The notes under the pieces: generated by a model
What the model was told of the DNA's origin: nothing
Databases searched by the model: none
The model's input: the letters and a program-made list of their open reading frames with translations, nothing else
Part shown: piece by piece, positions 1 to 7,627 of the stretch
Layout: each line of letters begins with the position of its first letter
How positions within the stretch are numbered: position 1 is the stretch's first letter
Program-made: the position numbers and the translations under genes
Source of the DNA: an uncultured Rikenellaceae bacterium
Lineage (GTDB): Bacteria; Bacteroidota; Bacteroidia; Bacteroidales; Rikenellaceae
NCBI GenBank assembly: GCA_947176715.1
Contig: CAMWRR010000055.1
Coordinates: 1 to 9,668, forward strand
Direction: 5' to 3'
Length of the DNA stretch: 9,668 bases

Positions 1-393
1 TCCGTCCCTGTGATGTCGGGACATTCACTGAAAAGTGAAAATACTCAACGTATCATTCCTTATGTCGGTGCTTGGGTTTGTTGGTTTTCGATTTGATTCC
101 TCTATAATTATGGCACCATACCAAGAGCGGGTAAAGTGGCATTGAACACTTTTCGTATTGCTCCGTCCGTGCGTAAGCGAAAACATCAACCTCATTCCGC
201 TTGTTTCGGTCCGAGGCACGAGGACCGTAAGCCAATCCTCTCTTCTGCCCGCCGCGAGGCGCGCATATTTCGCCCCTGTATAAGACATAGTTGTCTGTGA
301 TATATGGAAACCGCCGGAGAGCGATAACACCTTGGAGGCGACACTCGACCGGGCCGATGCTTATGCGTCTATCCCTTTTTGGTGGGGATTATC
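1..393. other. Intergenic region with no convincing gene
   Basis: I find no supportable gene here. Two overlapping reverse-strand reading frames (about 25-330 and 53-235) have no promoter match, no recognisable motif and poor protein character, so I do not call them. A short open forward frame at 1-96 could be the tail of a gene entering from the left, but its 31 residues match nothing I know. Several short perfect hairpins are present: CGGTCC/GGACCG at 208-213/223-228, CGCC-GCGA-GGCG at 250-261, and AGACA/TGTCT at 283-287/292-296. They do not add up to a tRNA or a riboswitch I recognise. Base composition is more AT-rich than the neighbouring genes. Confidence 0.5.
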
Positions 394-425
394 TTGCGTT
401 ACGTAGAGGAAAAGGACTATTTTTG
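394..425 (+). promoter_or_regulatory. Bacteroidota-type promoter of the nhaC cluster
   Basis: A TTG at 394-396 is followed after 21 nt by TATTTTTG at 418-425. This matches the Bacteroidota sigma-70 pattern (TTTG or TTG, 19-21 nt, TAnnTTTG) exactly at the -7 box. Transcription would start near 432 and give a leader of about 34 nt before the nhaC ATG at 466. There is no clear Shine-Dalgarno sequence, which is normal in this phylum. Confidence 0.6.
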
Positions 426-431
426 TAGCAT

Positions 432-452
432 AAATAGTAGATAAAATAGTAG
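432..452 (+). repeat. Short direct repeat in the nhaC leader
   Basis: The 9-mer AAATAGTAG occurs at 432-440 and again at 444-452, a 12-nt period or about one helical turn. It lies between the predicted transcription start and the nhaC ATG. It could be an operator or an unstructured AT-rich translation enhancer, but chance is possible in AT-rich DNA. Confidence 0.3.
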
Positions 453-465
453 CCGATACAGTAAT

Positions 466-1932
466 ATGAGTCAGAAGAGCCCCGGGATAGTACAGTCGCT
501 TTTGCCTATCGCAACTTTGGTGGGCATGATTCTTTTCAATGTCGTTTACTTAGGCGACTATACGCTTTCGGGAGCCAATCAGCTGGCGCTCATGGGTGCG
601 TCGGCGGTGGCGGCGGTCATAGCGATGTATAACGGCGTCACATGGGGCGAGCTTATGGATGGGGTAGTGGGCACCATAACGTCGTCGTTGTCGGCTATCA
701 TAATATTGCTTATCATAGGTATGCTATCCGGCAGCTGGATGATGGGCGGGGTGGTGCCCTCCATGATATACTACGGTCTCGAGGTTTTGAGACCCGAATA
801 TTTCTTGCCGGCCACCGTGGTGTTGTGCGCTGTGGTGTCGGTCTCTATCGGCAGCTCGTGGTCTACGATAGCCACTATCGGTGTGGCTCTGTTGGGCATA
901 GGCGACGCTTTGGGTTTCGACCCTGCGGTGGTTGCCGGGGCTATCATCTCCGGGGCCTATTTCGGCGACAAGGTATCGCCCCTCTCCGACACCACCAATC
1001 TGGCCGCGGCGGTGGCGGGAACGCCTCTGTTCACCCATATCCGCTACATGATGAACACCACCGTACCATCGATAGCGATAACCGTGGTCATATTCATAGT
1101 GATGACTCTCACAGGAGCGCACGAGGGGGAGGGCGACGCCGTGAGGATACAGGAGGGCATAGCCTCGCTCTATAACGTGTCGCCGTGGTTTTTTCTCATT
1201 CCGCTCGCCGTGGTGGTGATGATAGTGCGCAAGATGCCGGCCATCCCCGTGCTCTTCGTGGGTGCCGTTCTCGGGGCATTGTCGGCGGTGTGTTTTCAGA
1301 GGGGGATGATAGCCGGTCTGTCGGGCGGCGACCTCTCTGTGGCGGGTGTCTGCAAGACCGTATCCATGGGTATGTTCGGCGCTACTGAGGTCGCCTCGGG
1401 CGACGTTGTCATAGACGACCTGCTGTCTACCGGCGGCATGGCGGGCATGTTGGACACGGTGTGGCTGATAGTCACGGCCATGATGTTCGGCGGCATGTTG
1501 GAGGCGGGCCACTTCCTCGAACGTCTCACCTACGCCATCACGCGACGGGTGCGTCGTACCGGCGGTCTGGTCACCGCCACCTCGGGCACCTGTCTGCTCT
1601 TCAATATCACTACCGGCGACCAGTATATGTCGATAGTGATACCGGGCAAGATGTTCGTGCGCTCCTACGAGAGGGCGGGGATAGCCCCGCAGTTGCTCAG
1701 CCGCACGCTCGAAGATTCGGCCACCGTCACCTCGGTGCTCATTCCGTGGAACACATGCGGCGCCACACAGTCCGCCATTCTGGGCGTGGCTACCGTAGCA
1801 TACGCCCCTTTCACGTTTTTTTGCTATCTTAGTCCGGTAATTACTGTAATATATGGATGGCTCGGAATCGGAATACCCAAGCTCTCGGAACATCGTGTCG
1901 CCCCCGAAAGGCTCCCCGACACGCCGGTGTAG
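466..1932 (+). CDS. nhaC: NhaC-family Na+/H+ antiporter
   Basis: An inner-membrane secondary transporter of the NhaC family, expected to exchange cytoplasmic Na+ for H+ and so control internal pH and sodium. The 488 residues are near the usual family length. Hydrophobic segments lie near residues 7-30, 40-56, 72-88, 113-146, 152-165, 200-216, 240-254, 258-275, 330-346, 366-382 and 437-468. Family signatures are visible: GSSWSTIATIG (129-139), SGAYFGDKVSPLSDTTNLA (162-180) and EDSATVTSVLIPWNTCGATQ (416-435), the conserved polar stretches inside membrane helices. The ATG at 466 follows a good promoter by about 40 nt. The 3' end overlaps the next gene by 80 nt in another frame. Substrate cannot be fixed from sequence: some NhaC-family members exchange malate or other organic substrates with Na+ and H+. 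Isoleucine codons favour ATA. Confidence 0.93.
   Translation: MSQKSPGIVQSLLPIATLVGMILFNVVYLGDYTLSGANQLALMGASAVAAVIAMYNGVTWGELMDGVVGTITSSLSAIIILLIIGMLSGSWMMGGVVPSMIYYGLEVLRPEYFLPATVVLCAVVSVSIGSSWSTIATIGVALLGIGDALGFDPAVVAGAIISGAYFGDKVSPLSDTTNLAAAVAGTPLFTHIRYMMNTTVPSIAITVVIFIVMTLTGAHEGEGDAVRIQEGIASLYNVSPWFFLIPLAVVVMIVRKMPAIPVLFVGAVLGALSAVCFQRGMIAGLSGGDLSVAGVCKTVSMGMFGATEVASGDVVIDDLLSTGGMAGMLDTVWLIVTAMMFGGMLEAGHFLERLTYAITRRVRRTGGLVTATSGTCLLFNITTGDQYMSIVIPGKMFVRSYERAGIAPQLLSRTLEDSATVTSVLIPWNTCGATQSAILGVATVAYAPFTFFCYLSPVITVIYGWLGIGIPKLSEHRVAPERLPDTPV
1825..1832 (+). promoter_or_regulatory. Possible internal promoter for the DUF2520 gene
   Basis: TATCTTAG at 1825-1832 matches seven of eight positions of TAnnTTTG and lies 20 nt before the ATG at 1853. 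It sits in a conspicuously AT-rich patch (about 1816-1855) inside the GC-rich end of nhaC. No good TTG element lies 19-21 nt upstream, so the promoter is incomplete and read-through from nhaC may be the main source of transcript. Confidence 0.3.
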
Positions 1933-2710
1933 CGTCACTGTGATAGGATGCGGACGTGTGGCCCGCGCCCTCTCGTCGGCCCTCGTGTCGGCGGGTTGTC
2001 ACACGGTGATGGCCGGACGCGACAGCGGCAGAGTTGCTGATGCGGCGGCCTCATGCGGTGCGGGATGGTCTCTCGTAGACGATATCGCCCCCTCCGACTA
2101 CGTTATAATAGCCGTCAGCGACGATGCCGTAGCGGAGGTGTCGTCGCGCGTGGCTGACAGGTGTGCTTCTGATTCCCGGTGGCGCGATACGGTGGTGGCC
2201 CACACCTCGGGGACGGTGCCGCTATCGGCCTTGGACGCACGTCTTGCCCGCAGAGGCGTATTCTATCCCTTGCTCAGCTTCACCGGCCGCGACGACTCTT
2301 TTGCCGCCGCCCCTCTTCTGATAGAGGGCTCCGACGACACTACGTCCGGAATGTTGTCGGCGCTCGCCGCGTCGCTCGGCTCACGTTATGCCGTGATGGG
2401 CTCCGAGGAGCGGGGCAGGGTGCATCTTGCCGCCGTGTTCGCCAACAATTTCGCCGTCAGGATGCAGTCGTTGGCATTCGAGTTGTGCTCGTCGTACGGT
2501 ATCGACTACGAGTTGTTGAGACCGTTGGTGGCGGCATCCTCGCGTATGACGGCCACGGCTGGCGTCGACCCGCACGACTGTCAGACCGGCCCTGCCGCAA
2601 GGGGCGACATATCCACCATAGAGCGTCACAGGGCGATGCTCGCGGGCGATGCGCATCTGTCGGCCGTGTATGACCTTGTCACCGAATCTATAATGAAAAC
2701 CGGAAAATAA
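1853..2710 (+). CDS. Rossmann-fold and DUF2520 domain protein
   Basis: A predicted cytoplasmic NAD(P)-dependent dehydrogenase-like protein whose substrate is unknown. Residues 27-60 form a nucleotide-binding beta-alpha-beta unit with GCGRVARAL (32-40), resembling pyrroline-5-carboxylate reductase (ProC) and NADP oxidoreductases coenzyme F420-type. The C-terminal half is the helical DUF2520 domain, with HLAAVFANNF (191-200) and the hallmark QTGPAARGD (244-252). It is 285 aa, about 20-30 longer than typical relatives, because the first 25 residues lie over the end of nhaC. A GTG at 1895 (residue 15) would give a more usual length. I keep the ATG because an AT-rich patch with a promoter-like box precedes it. 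The stop overlaps the next ATG by one base (TAATG), so the two products are probably translationally coupled. In Bacteroidales this family commonly sits beside a KdsC-like phosphatase, which hints at a shared but undefined role. Confidence 0.87.
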   Translation: MDGSESEYPSSRNIVSPPKGSPTRRCSVTVIGCGRVARALSSALVSAGCHTVMAGRDSGRVADAAASCGAGWSLVDDIAPSDYVIIAVSDDAVAEVSSRVADRCASDSRWRDTVVAHTSGTVPLSALDARLARRGVFYPLLSFTGRDDSFAAAPLLIEGSDDTTSGMLSALAASLGSRYAVMGSEERGRVHLAAVFANNFAVRMQSLAFELCSSYGIDYELLRPLVAASSRMTATAGVDPHDCQTGPAARGDISTIERHRAMLAGDAHLSAVYDLVTESIMKTGK

Positions 2711-3246
2711 TGGCAAATTTCAAAGAGGATCTATCACGCGTGGAGGCTTTCGTCTTCGACTGCGACGGTGTCTTCACCGACGGTTCGCTCACCCTGTTGC
2801 CGCCCGACTACGAGGCGTGCCGCACCTTCAATGCCCGCGACGGTTTCGCCGTGTCGTTGGCCGTCAAACGCGGATACCCCGTAGCCCTCATATCGGGGGG
2901 ACGCGGCGAGGCCGTAAGACGCCGCTTCGAGGGTCTCGGCGTGGGTCACGTGGAGCTGGGGTGCGGCGATAAGTTGCGTTCCCTCAGGGCTTTCTGTGAG
3001 GCTAACGGCATCAGTATGGAGCGGGTGCTGTTCATGGGCGACGACGTGCCCGACGTGGAGGCCATGACGGCCGTGGGGGTGCCCGTGTGTCCCAACGACG
3101 CCGTGCCGGAGGTGAAGGCGGTGTCGCGCTATGTGTCGCACTTGGGCGGAGGTCGCGGATGCGTGCGCGATGTCATAGAGCAGGTGCTGAGGGCGCAGGG
3201 CCGGTGGGCGCATGCAGGGTCGGAGAACGATATTTTTTCGAGATAG
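2710..3246 (+). CDS. kdsC: KdsC-type HAD phosphatase (Kdo-8-phosphate phosphatase)
   Basis: A small cytoplasmic HAD-superfamily phosphatase of the C0 (capless) type, expected to hydrolyse 3-deoxy-D-manno-octulosonate 8-phosphate to Kdo for the LPS inner core. All HAD motifs are visible in 178 aa: motif I FDCDGVFTDG (16-25) with nucleophile D17 and acid/base D19; motif II ISGG (61-64) with S62; motif III lysine K88 in CGDKL; motif IV MGDDVPD (109-115) with D111 and D112. The tail GGGRGCVRDVIE (146-157) is the KdsC glycine-rich C-terminal segment that reaches a neighbouring active site in the tetramer. Length is typical. The start overlaps the previous stop by one base. Bacteroidales also use this fold for KDN-9-phosphate, so the sugar is inferred. 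No other Kdo gene (kdsA, kdsB, kdsD) is in the window. Confidence 0.85.
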   Translation: MANFKEDLSRVEAFVFDCDGVFTDGSLTLLPPDYEACRTFNARDGFAVSLAVKRGYPVALISGGRGEAVRRRFEGLGVGHVELGCGDKLRSLRAFCEANGISMERVLFMGDDVPDVEAMTAVGVPVCPNDAVPEVKAVSRYVSHLGGGRGCVRDVIEQVLRAQGRWAHAGSENDIFSR

Positions 3247-3255
3247 ACCTCTTTA

Positions 3256-3430
3256 GAAGCTGTTTAAATTTTTATTTTAAATTTTTTTTGATTCCTTGCC
3301 GATGTTTTTTTGGGTTTCGGTCCTATTCACTGCTCCTTATTTGCCTGACAGTTCACTATGAGGCTACGTCGTAGTGAGTATGACTCGAAAACAGCACTCA
3401 AAATATTCGGTAAAAAAATCAAACAGCTTC
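3256..3430. mobile_element. MITE-like element with IS5-like ends
   Basis: A 175-bp AT-rich non-coding segment is bounded by inverted repeats. The left end reads GAAGCTGTTT (3256-3265) and the right end reads AAACAGCTTC (3421-3430); over 18 bp the ends match at about 16 positions, including the flanking A/T runs. Both ends are directly flanked by TTA (3253-3255 and 3431-3433), a candidate 3-bp target duplication fitting the TNA duplications of the IS1031 group of the IS5 family. Inside are T-rich tracts and a hairpin, TCACTA (3353-3358) with TAGTGA (3372-3377), whose centre CTACGTCGTAG (3364-3374) is itself self-complementary. There is no transposase, so it would need one in trans. Assignment to IS5 is inference from the ends and duplication. 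Confidence 0.55.
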
Positions 3431-3500
3431 TTAAAGTGAAATTTTTGTCGGTCTGTCTAATCTTTCAGCCCTTTGTGTCGGCTGTTTTCACGAAAAATAT

Positions 3501-3517
3501 TAACTTTACGCAAAGTT
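3501..3517 (+). promoter_or_regulatory. Weak promoter-like box upstream of glmM
   Basis: TAACTTTA at 3501-3508 matches seven of eight positions of TAnnTTTG and lies about 34 nt before the glmM ATG. It is part of a small palindrome, AACTTT-ACGC-AAAGTT (3502-3517). The nearest upstream TTTG (3472-3475) gives a 25-nt spacer, longer than the usual 19-21, so this is a weak call. A separate promoter for glmM is expected here because the MITE separates it from kdsC. Confidence 0.22.
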
Positions 3518-3541
3518 CTTAAAAATTAAAAGTACAAATAT

Positions 3542-4918
3542 ATGACACTCATCAAATCCATATCTGGCATACGCGGAACGATCGGCGGTGCCGTAGGCGA
3601 CAATCTCACCCCGTTGGACCTTGTCCGTTTCGTTTCGGCCTATTGCAGGTGGCTCGGGGCGGGAGATGGCTCCAAGAGGCTTAAAGTGGTGTTGGGCCGC
3701 GACGCACGTATCTCCGGCGAGATGGTGGCCTCGGTCGTAGAGGGGACGCTCACCGGTTGCGGCGTCGATGTGGTCAATATCGGTCTGGCCACCACCCCCA
3801 CTACAGAGATGGCTGTGACGGGTTTCGGTGCCGACGGCGGTATAATCCTCACTGCCAGCCATAATCCCAAACAGTGGAACGCCCTTAAGCTGCTCGGTCC
3901 CAAAGGCGAGTTTCTCGATGCGGCGGCCGGTGCCGAGGTGTTGCGCATGGCCGAGGCCGAAGATTTCCATTACGCCGATGTCGACTCGCTCGGTAACGCC
4001 GAACGCACCTCTTACGACGAGGAGCACATAGAGGCCGTGCTGGCGCTTCCGTTGGTGGATGCCGATGCGGTCAGAGCGGCAGGTCTCAAGGTGGTGGTGG
4101 ACGGTGTCGATTCTGTCGGCGGCGTGGTCATCCCCCGTCTGCTCGAACGCATGGGCGTGGAGGTGATACGCCTTAACTGCGAGCCTACGGGCCGCTTCTC
4201 GCACAATCCGGAGCCTATACCCGCCAACCTCACCGAGATAGCCGCGGCGGTACCGGCTAACGGCGCCGCAATGGGCATAGTGGTCGACCCGGACGTGGAC
4301 CGTCTGGCCCTCATATCGGAGGACGGCTCAATGTTCGGCGAGGAGTACACCTTGGTGGCCGTGGCCGATTACGTGCTCTCGCACACTCCGGGGTCTACCG
4401 TCTCCAACCTCAGCTCGTCGCGCGCTTTGGCCGACGTTACCGCCTCTCACGGATGCTCGTACAGCGCCGCGGCTGTGGGGGAGGTCAACGTGGTGGCCAA
4501 GATGAAAGAGACCGGTGCCGTGATAGGCGGCGAGGGCAACGGCGGCGTCATATACCCCGAGCTGCACTACGGCAGGGACGCTCTTGCGGGCGTGGCCCTC
4601 TTCCTTACCCACTACGTCAAGAGGGGCCTCTCTATGACGGCGTTGAGGGCTGCATATCCCGACTACCATATCGTCAAGAACCGTATAGACCTCTCGCCCT
4701 CCACCGACGTGGACGCCATATTGAGGGCCGTTAAGGGACATTACGCCGCAGAGCGCATCACCGACATAGACGGTGTCAAGATAGATTTCGCCGACGGGTG
4801 GGTACACCTGCGCAAGTCTAACACCGAGCCTATCATACGCATATACAGCGAGGCCCGTACCGAAGCTCGCGCCGAGGAGCTGGCCGGAGGTGTCAAGGCG
4901 GTGGTGGCGGCGTTGTAG
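3542..4918 (+). CDS. glmM: Phosphoglucosamine mutase, archaeal-type GlmM
   Basis: An alpha-D-phosphohexomutase of 458 aa, expected to convert glucosamine-6-phosphate to glucosamine-1-phosphate in the cytoplasm, on the path to UDP-GlcNAc for peptidoglycan and LPS. The four functional loops are present. The catalytic phosphoserine is S106 in TASHNP (104-109). The magnesium loop is DPDVDR (249-254). The sugar-binding loop is GEGNGG (330-335). The phosphate-binding loop is RKSNTEPIIRI (424-434). GEGNGG and SNTEP are typical of the archaeal GlmM subgroup, where E. coli-type GlmM has GEQSGH and SGTEP; Bacteroidota commonly carry this form. A phosphomannomutase or phosphoglucomutase role cannot be excluded, because family members overlap in specificity. 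The ATG at 3542 gives the normal N-terminus (SISGIRGTIGG). The next gene starts 122 nt downstream and may share a transcript. Confidence 0.88.
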   Translation: MTLIKSISGIRGTIGGAVGDNLTPLDLVRFVSAYCRWLGAGDGSKRLKVVLGRDARISGEMVASVVEGTLTGCGVDVVNIGLATTPTTEMAVTGFGADGGIILTASHNPKQWNALKLLGPKGEFLDAAAGAEVLRMAEAEDFHYADVDSLGNAERTSYDEEHIEAVLALPLVDADAVRAAGLKVVVDGVDSVGGVVIPRLLERMGVEVIRLNCEPTGRFSHNPEPIPANLTEIAAAVPANGAAMGIVVDPDVDRLALISEDGSMFGEEYTLVAVADYVLSHTPGSTVSNLSSSRALADVTASHGCSYSAAAVGEVNVVAKMKETGAVIGGEGNGGVIYPELHYGRDALAGVALFLTHYVKRGLSMTALRAAYPDYHIVKNRIDLSPSTDVDAILRAVKGHYAAERITDIDGVKIDFADGWVHLRKSNTEPIIRIYSEARTEARAEELAGGVKAVVAAL

Positions 4919-5040
4919 CGTCTGCTCCTGTGCGCAGGCAGTGTTTCGTTGCGACGCACAAGGCGAGGCCGTGTGGCTTGTTATAAGGGGGAGAGCGGCG
5001 TTGGTCCGGTCGATTCGTTCTGTCGGTAGACGTTGATATT

Positions 5041-6834
5041 ATGAAAATAGTTATGGATAGAAAAGATATTGTCGCCTCCATAGTGGGGTTGCTTCGCAGA
5101 GAGAAGCTGTCGGCGTTCGTGATACCGAGCGGCGACTGTCACGGCAGCGAGTATGTGGCCGACCACTGGAAGTGCCGCGAGTATGTCAGCGGCTTCGACG
5201 GGTCGGCAGGTACGTTGGCGGTTACCGTCGACGGGGCCGCCCTGTGGACCGACTCGCGTTACTGGCTTCAGGCCGAGGCCCAGTTGGAGGGTAGCGGCAT
5301 AACGCTCATGCGCGAGGGTGCCGACGGGGTCCCCTCCATGGCCGAATGGCTCGGGTCGAAGTTCGCCCACGGACGGGTGGGGGTCGATGCCTCGCTCTAC
5401 ACGGTCAGCGCTATGCAGACCCTGATGCGCTCGCTCGCTCCGCTGGAGGTGGTGGCCACAGGCGACATATTCGACGAGCTGTGGCCCGGGCGTCCCGCAC
5501 TGCCGCAGGCTCCCGTGACGCTTCTCGACGACGAGTACAGCGGTCTGAGGGCCTCAGGTAAGTTGCGACGTGTGCGCCGGGAGCTGGGGCTGGCCAACGG
5601 TGCCGTCTATCCGGTGTCGGCATTGGACGAGATAGCGTGGCTGCTCAATATCCGCGGGGGCGATATAGACTACAACCCAGTTACTGTATCCTATCTGCTG
5701 GTAAGCGAGGATAAGGCCGTGCTGTTCATAGACGGCGACAAGCTCTCCGTGCCCGTAGTCCACAGGTTGCAGGCCGAGGGTGTGGAGATAAGGGACTACG
5801 GCGATTTCGATGCCGCTCTGTCGCAATGTCGCGACAGGAGGGTGGTGTTCAACCCCTCGTCGCTTTCGTGGCGCCACTACGAGCTATTGCGTCTGGGAGG
5901 CGCCGTGCTTGAGGCGGAGAGCGACCCCTCCGGAGTGGCGACCTCCATGAAAGCCGTCAAGAATCCCATAGAGATAGAGGGTTTCCGACGCGCCATGATA
6001 GAAGACGGTGTGGCGCTCGTCAGGTTCTATATGTGGCTCGAGGAGCAGTTGCACTTGGGGCGTCGTCCCACCGAATGGCAGGCTGGCGAGAGGCTCGGGG
6101 AGTTCCGGGCCGAGAGTCCGCTGTTCCGCTCCGACAGCTTCGCCCCTGTCGTGGGCTATAAATCCAACGGTGCCATAGTCCACTACGAAGCCCCCCGCAA
6201 AGGGTGCAAACGCGTGGGGATGGACGGATTTCTGCTGATAGACTCCGGCGGGCAATACCTGTGCGGTACCACCGACATTACCCGCACCGTACACTTCGGC
6301 ACCCCCACGGAGCAGGAGAAACGCGATTTCACACTGGTGCTCAAAGGTCATATCGACCTTGCGCGCGCAGTCTTCCCCGAGGGTACGCGCGGCAGCCAGC
6401 TCGATTTTCTGGCGCGTCGTCATCTGTGCGCCGAGTCGCTCAACTATCTTCACGGCACCGGTCACGGCGTAGGCCATTACCTGTGCGTTCACGAGGGTCC
6501 GCAGTCGATACGCATGAACGAGAACCCCGTGACGCTCAAGGCGGGCATGGTTATAACCGACGAGCCGGGGTTGTACCGTCCCCGCAAGTGGGGCATACGC
6601 TCCGAGAACGTGTTGCTATGCGTGGAGCACTCGTCGGGTCCGTTCGGTCGCTATCTCGCGTTCGAGCCTCTCACGCTCTTCCCGTTCGATGTGCGCTCCA
6701 TAGTGCTCGATATGTTGACGGTGGAGCAACGTCGCTATCTTAACCGTTATCACGAGACCGTCTACGATCTTCTCAGCCCTAAGCTGACGGCCAAAGAGAA
6801 GTTGTGGCTGATGGGCAAGACAAAGAGTATCTGA
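5041..6834 (+). CDS. Aminopeptidase P family metallopeptidase (M24)
   Basis: An Xaa-Pro aminopeptidase of the long, XPNPEP1-like type: it removes an N-terminal residue that precedes proline, using two metal ions, probably Mn2+. The 597 aa hold two creatinase-like N-terminal domains (about 8-150 and 160-305), the pita-bread catalytic domain (about 312-530) and the short M24 C-terminal domain (about 535-595). The five metal ligands are visible: D401 in LLIDSGGQY, D412 in GTTDITRT, H475 in GTGHGVGHY, E508 in DEPGLY and E522 in RSENVLL. Their spacing closely follows human XPNPEP1. H381 (VHYEA) and H484 (VHEGPQ) are the likely substrate histidines. No signal peptide is seen, so it is cytoplasmic. 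The ATG at 5041 is used; a second in-frame ATG at 5053 is possible. The stop overlaps the surE start as TGATG. No clear promoter is seen in the 122-nt gap after glmM. Confidence 0.92.
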   Translation: MKIVMDRKDIVASIVGLLRREKLSAFVIPSGDCHGSEYVADHWKCREYVSGFDGSAGTLAVTVDGAALWTDSRYWLQAEAQLEGSGITLMREGADGVPSMAEWLGSKFAHGRVGVDASLYTVSAMQTLMRSLAPLEVVATGDIFDELWPGRPALPQAPVTLLDDEYSGLRASGKLRRVRRELGLANGAVYPVSALDEIAWLLNIRGGDIDYNPVTVSYLLVSEDKAVLFIDGDKLSVPVVHRLQAEGVEIRDYGDFDAALSQCRDRRVVFNPSSLSWRHYELLRLGGAVLEAESDPSGVATSMKAVKNPIEIEGFRRAMIEDGVALVRFYMWLEEQLHLGRRPTEWQAGERLGEFRAESPLFRSDSFAPVVGYKSNGAIVHYEAPRKGCKRVGMDGFLLIDSGGQYLCGTTDITRTVHFGTPTEQEKRDFTLVLKGHIDLARAVFPEGTRGSQLDFLARRHLCAESLNYLHGTGHGVGHYLCVHEGPQSIRMNENPVTLKAGMVITDEPGLYRPRKWGIRSENVLLCVEHSSGPFGRYLAFEPLTLFPFDVRSIVLDMLTVEQRRYLNRYHETVYDLLSPKLTAKEKLWLMGKTKSI

Positions 6835-7613
6835 TGTTTATGAAGCAGAATATATTGATAACCAACGACGACGGAGTCGCTTCCAAGGGCTTGCGTGCCC
6901 TTATAGAGGAGGCTTCGCGGTTCGGACGTGTTACGGTGGTGGCTCCGGAGCACGGCATGTCGGGCATGTCGCACGCCATAACCATGTCTAACCCGCTCTA
7001 TCTGCGTAAGGTACGCCAGCGCGACTATGCGGTCGTCTACGCATGTTCGGGCACGCCTGTCGATTGCGTCAAGCTCGCGATAGACCACGTCATGAAAGAC
7101 GATGCCCCCACTCTGGTGCTCTCGGGCATAAACCACGGTGCCAACTCGAACATAAGCGTCATATATTCCGGAACCCTCGGTGCCGCCACGGAGGGGTTCA
7201 GTTACGGCATCCCGTCGATAGGCTTCTCGCTCATAGACCACGACACCGTGGCCGACCTCACCGCCACGCGCCACTATGTGCGGGAGGTGATAGAGACGGT
7301 GCTGAGGCGCAACGACAGTAAGGCGCTGTGTCTCAATGTCAACGTGCCTGCCCTGCCGCTCGACGAGATAAAGGGCATACGCGTGTGCCGTCAGACCAAA
7401 GGCTACTGGATGGAGGAGTTCGTGCGCAAGACCGACCCGCGCGGCCGCGACTACTACTGGCTCACCGGCAAGTTCGTAAACCTTGAGCCGGACGAGCCGG
7501 ACAGCGACGAATGGGCCCTTGCCAACGGTTACGTGTCGGTGGTGCCGGTGACGGTGGACCTTACCGACTACAAGCAGATGGAGATAAGCCGGGATTGGTT
7601 CTCGGCGGAGTGA
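6834..7613 (+). CDS. surE: 5'/3'-nucleotidase SurE
   Basis: A cytoplasmic metal-dependent phosphatase of the SurE family, which dephosphorylates nucleoside 5'- and 3'-monophosphates and is linked to survival in stationary phase. From the ATG at 6834 it has 259 aa, normal for the family. The N-terminal NILITNDDG supplies the metal aspartates D12 and D13; S43 (GMSG) and N100 (LSGINHG) complete the site. CSGTPVDCVKLA (71-82), GTLGAATEG and the tail WALANGYVSVVPVTVD are also conserved. The reading frame extends back to a GTG at 6804 inside the previous gene, but that start puts extra residues ahead of the fold. I prefer the ATG at 6834 for its 1-nt TGATG overlap; the ATG at 6840 is almost as good. 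Fourteen of the 15 isoleucines are coded ATA and one ATC. Confidence 0.93.
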   Translation: MFMKQNILITNDDGVASKGLRALIEEASRFGRVTVVAPEHGMSGMSHAITMSNPLYLRKVRQRDYAVVYACSGTPVDCVKLAIDHVMKDDAPTLVLSGINHGANSNISVIYSGTLGAATEGFSYGIPSIGFSLIDHDTVADLTATRHYVREVIETVLRRNDSKALCLNVNVPALPLDEIKGIRVCRQTKGYWMEEFVRKTDPRGRDYYWLTGKFVNLEPDEPDSDEWALANGYVSVVPVTVDLTDYKQMEISRDWFSAE

Positions 7614-7627
7614 TTCGCTTTCGTCGA

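Noticed and set aside
1..96. Open forward frame running in from the left edge, possibly the C-terminus of a gene
   Set aside because: Only 31 residues, with no recognisable motif; cannot be told from chance.
25..330. Reverse-strand reading frame of 101 codons in the left intergenic region
   Set aside because: No promoter, no family pattern, unusual S/T/R-rich composition, and an overlapping second open frame on the same strand with equal merit.
724..1938. Long reverse-strand frame of 404 codons
   Set aside because: Antisense shadow of nhaC; rich in H, R and G with no hydrophobic core, as expected opposite GC-rich coding DNA.
3506..4204. Reverse-strand frame of 232 codons
   Set aside because: Lies opposite glmM, which carries intact catalytic loops; composition is typical of a shadow frame.
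4919..5040. Search for a promoter or terminator between glmM and the aminopeptidase gene
   Set aside because: Only weak partial matches (a TTG at 5001-5003 without a proper -7 box, and a 4-bp stem near 4926); not enough to call.
6804..6833. Upstream GTG extension of surE
   Set aside because: Adds ten residues ahead of the fold inside the previous gene; the TGATG overlap at 6834 and the usual N-terminus favour the later ATG.
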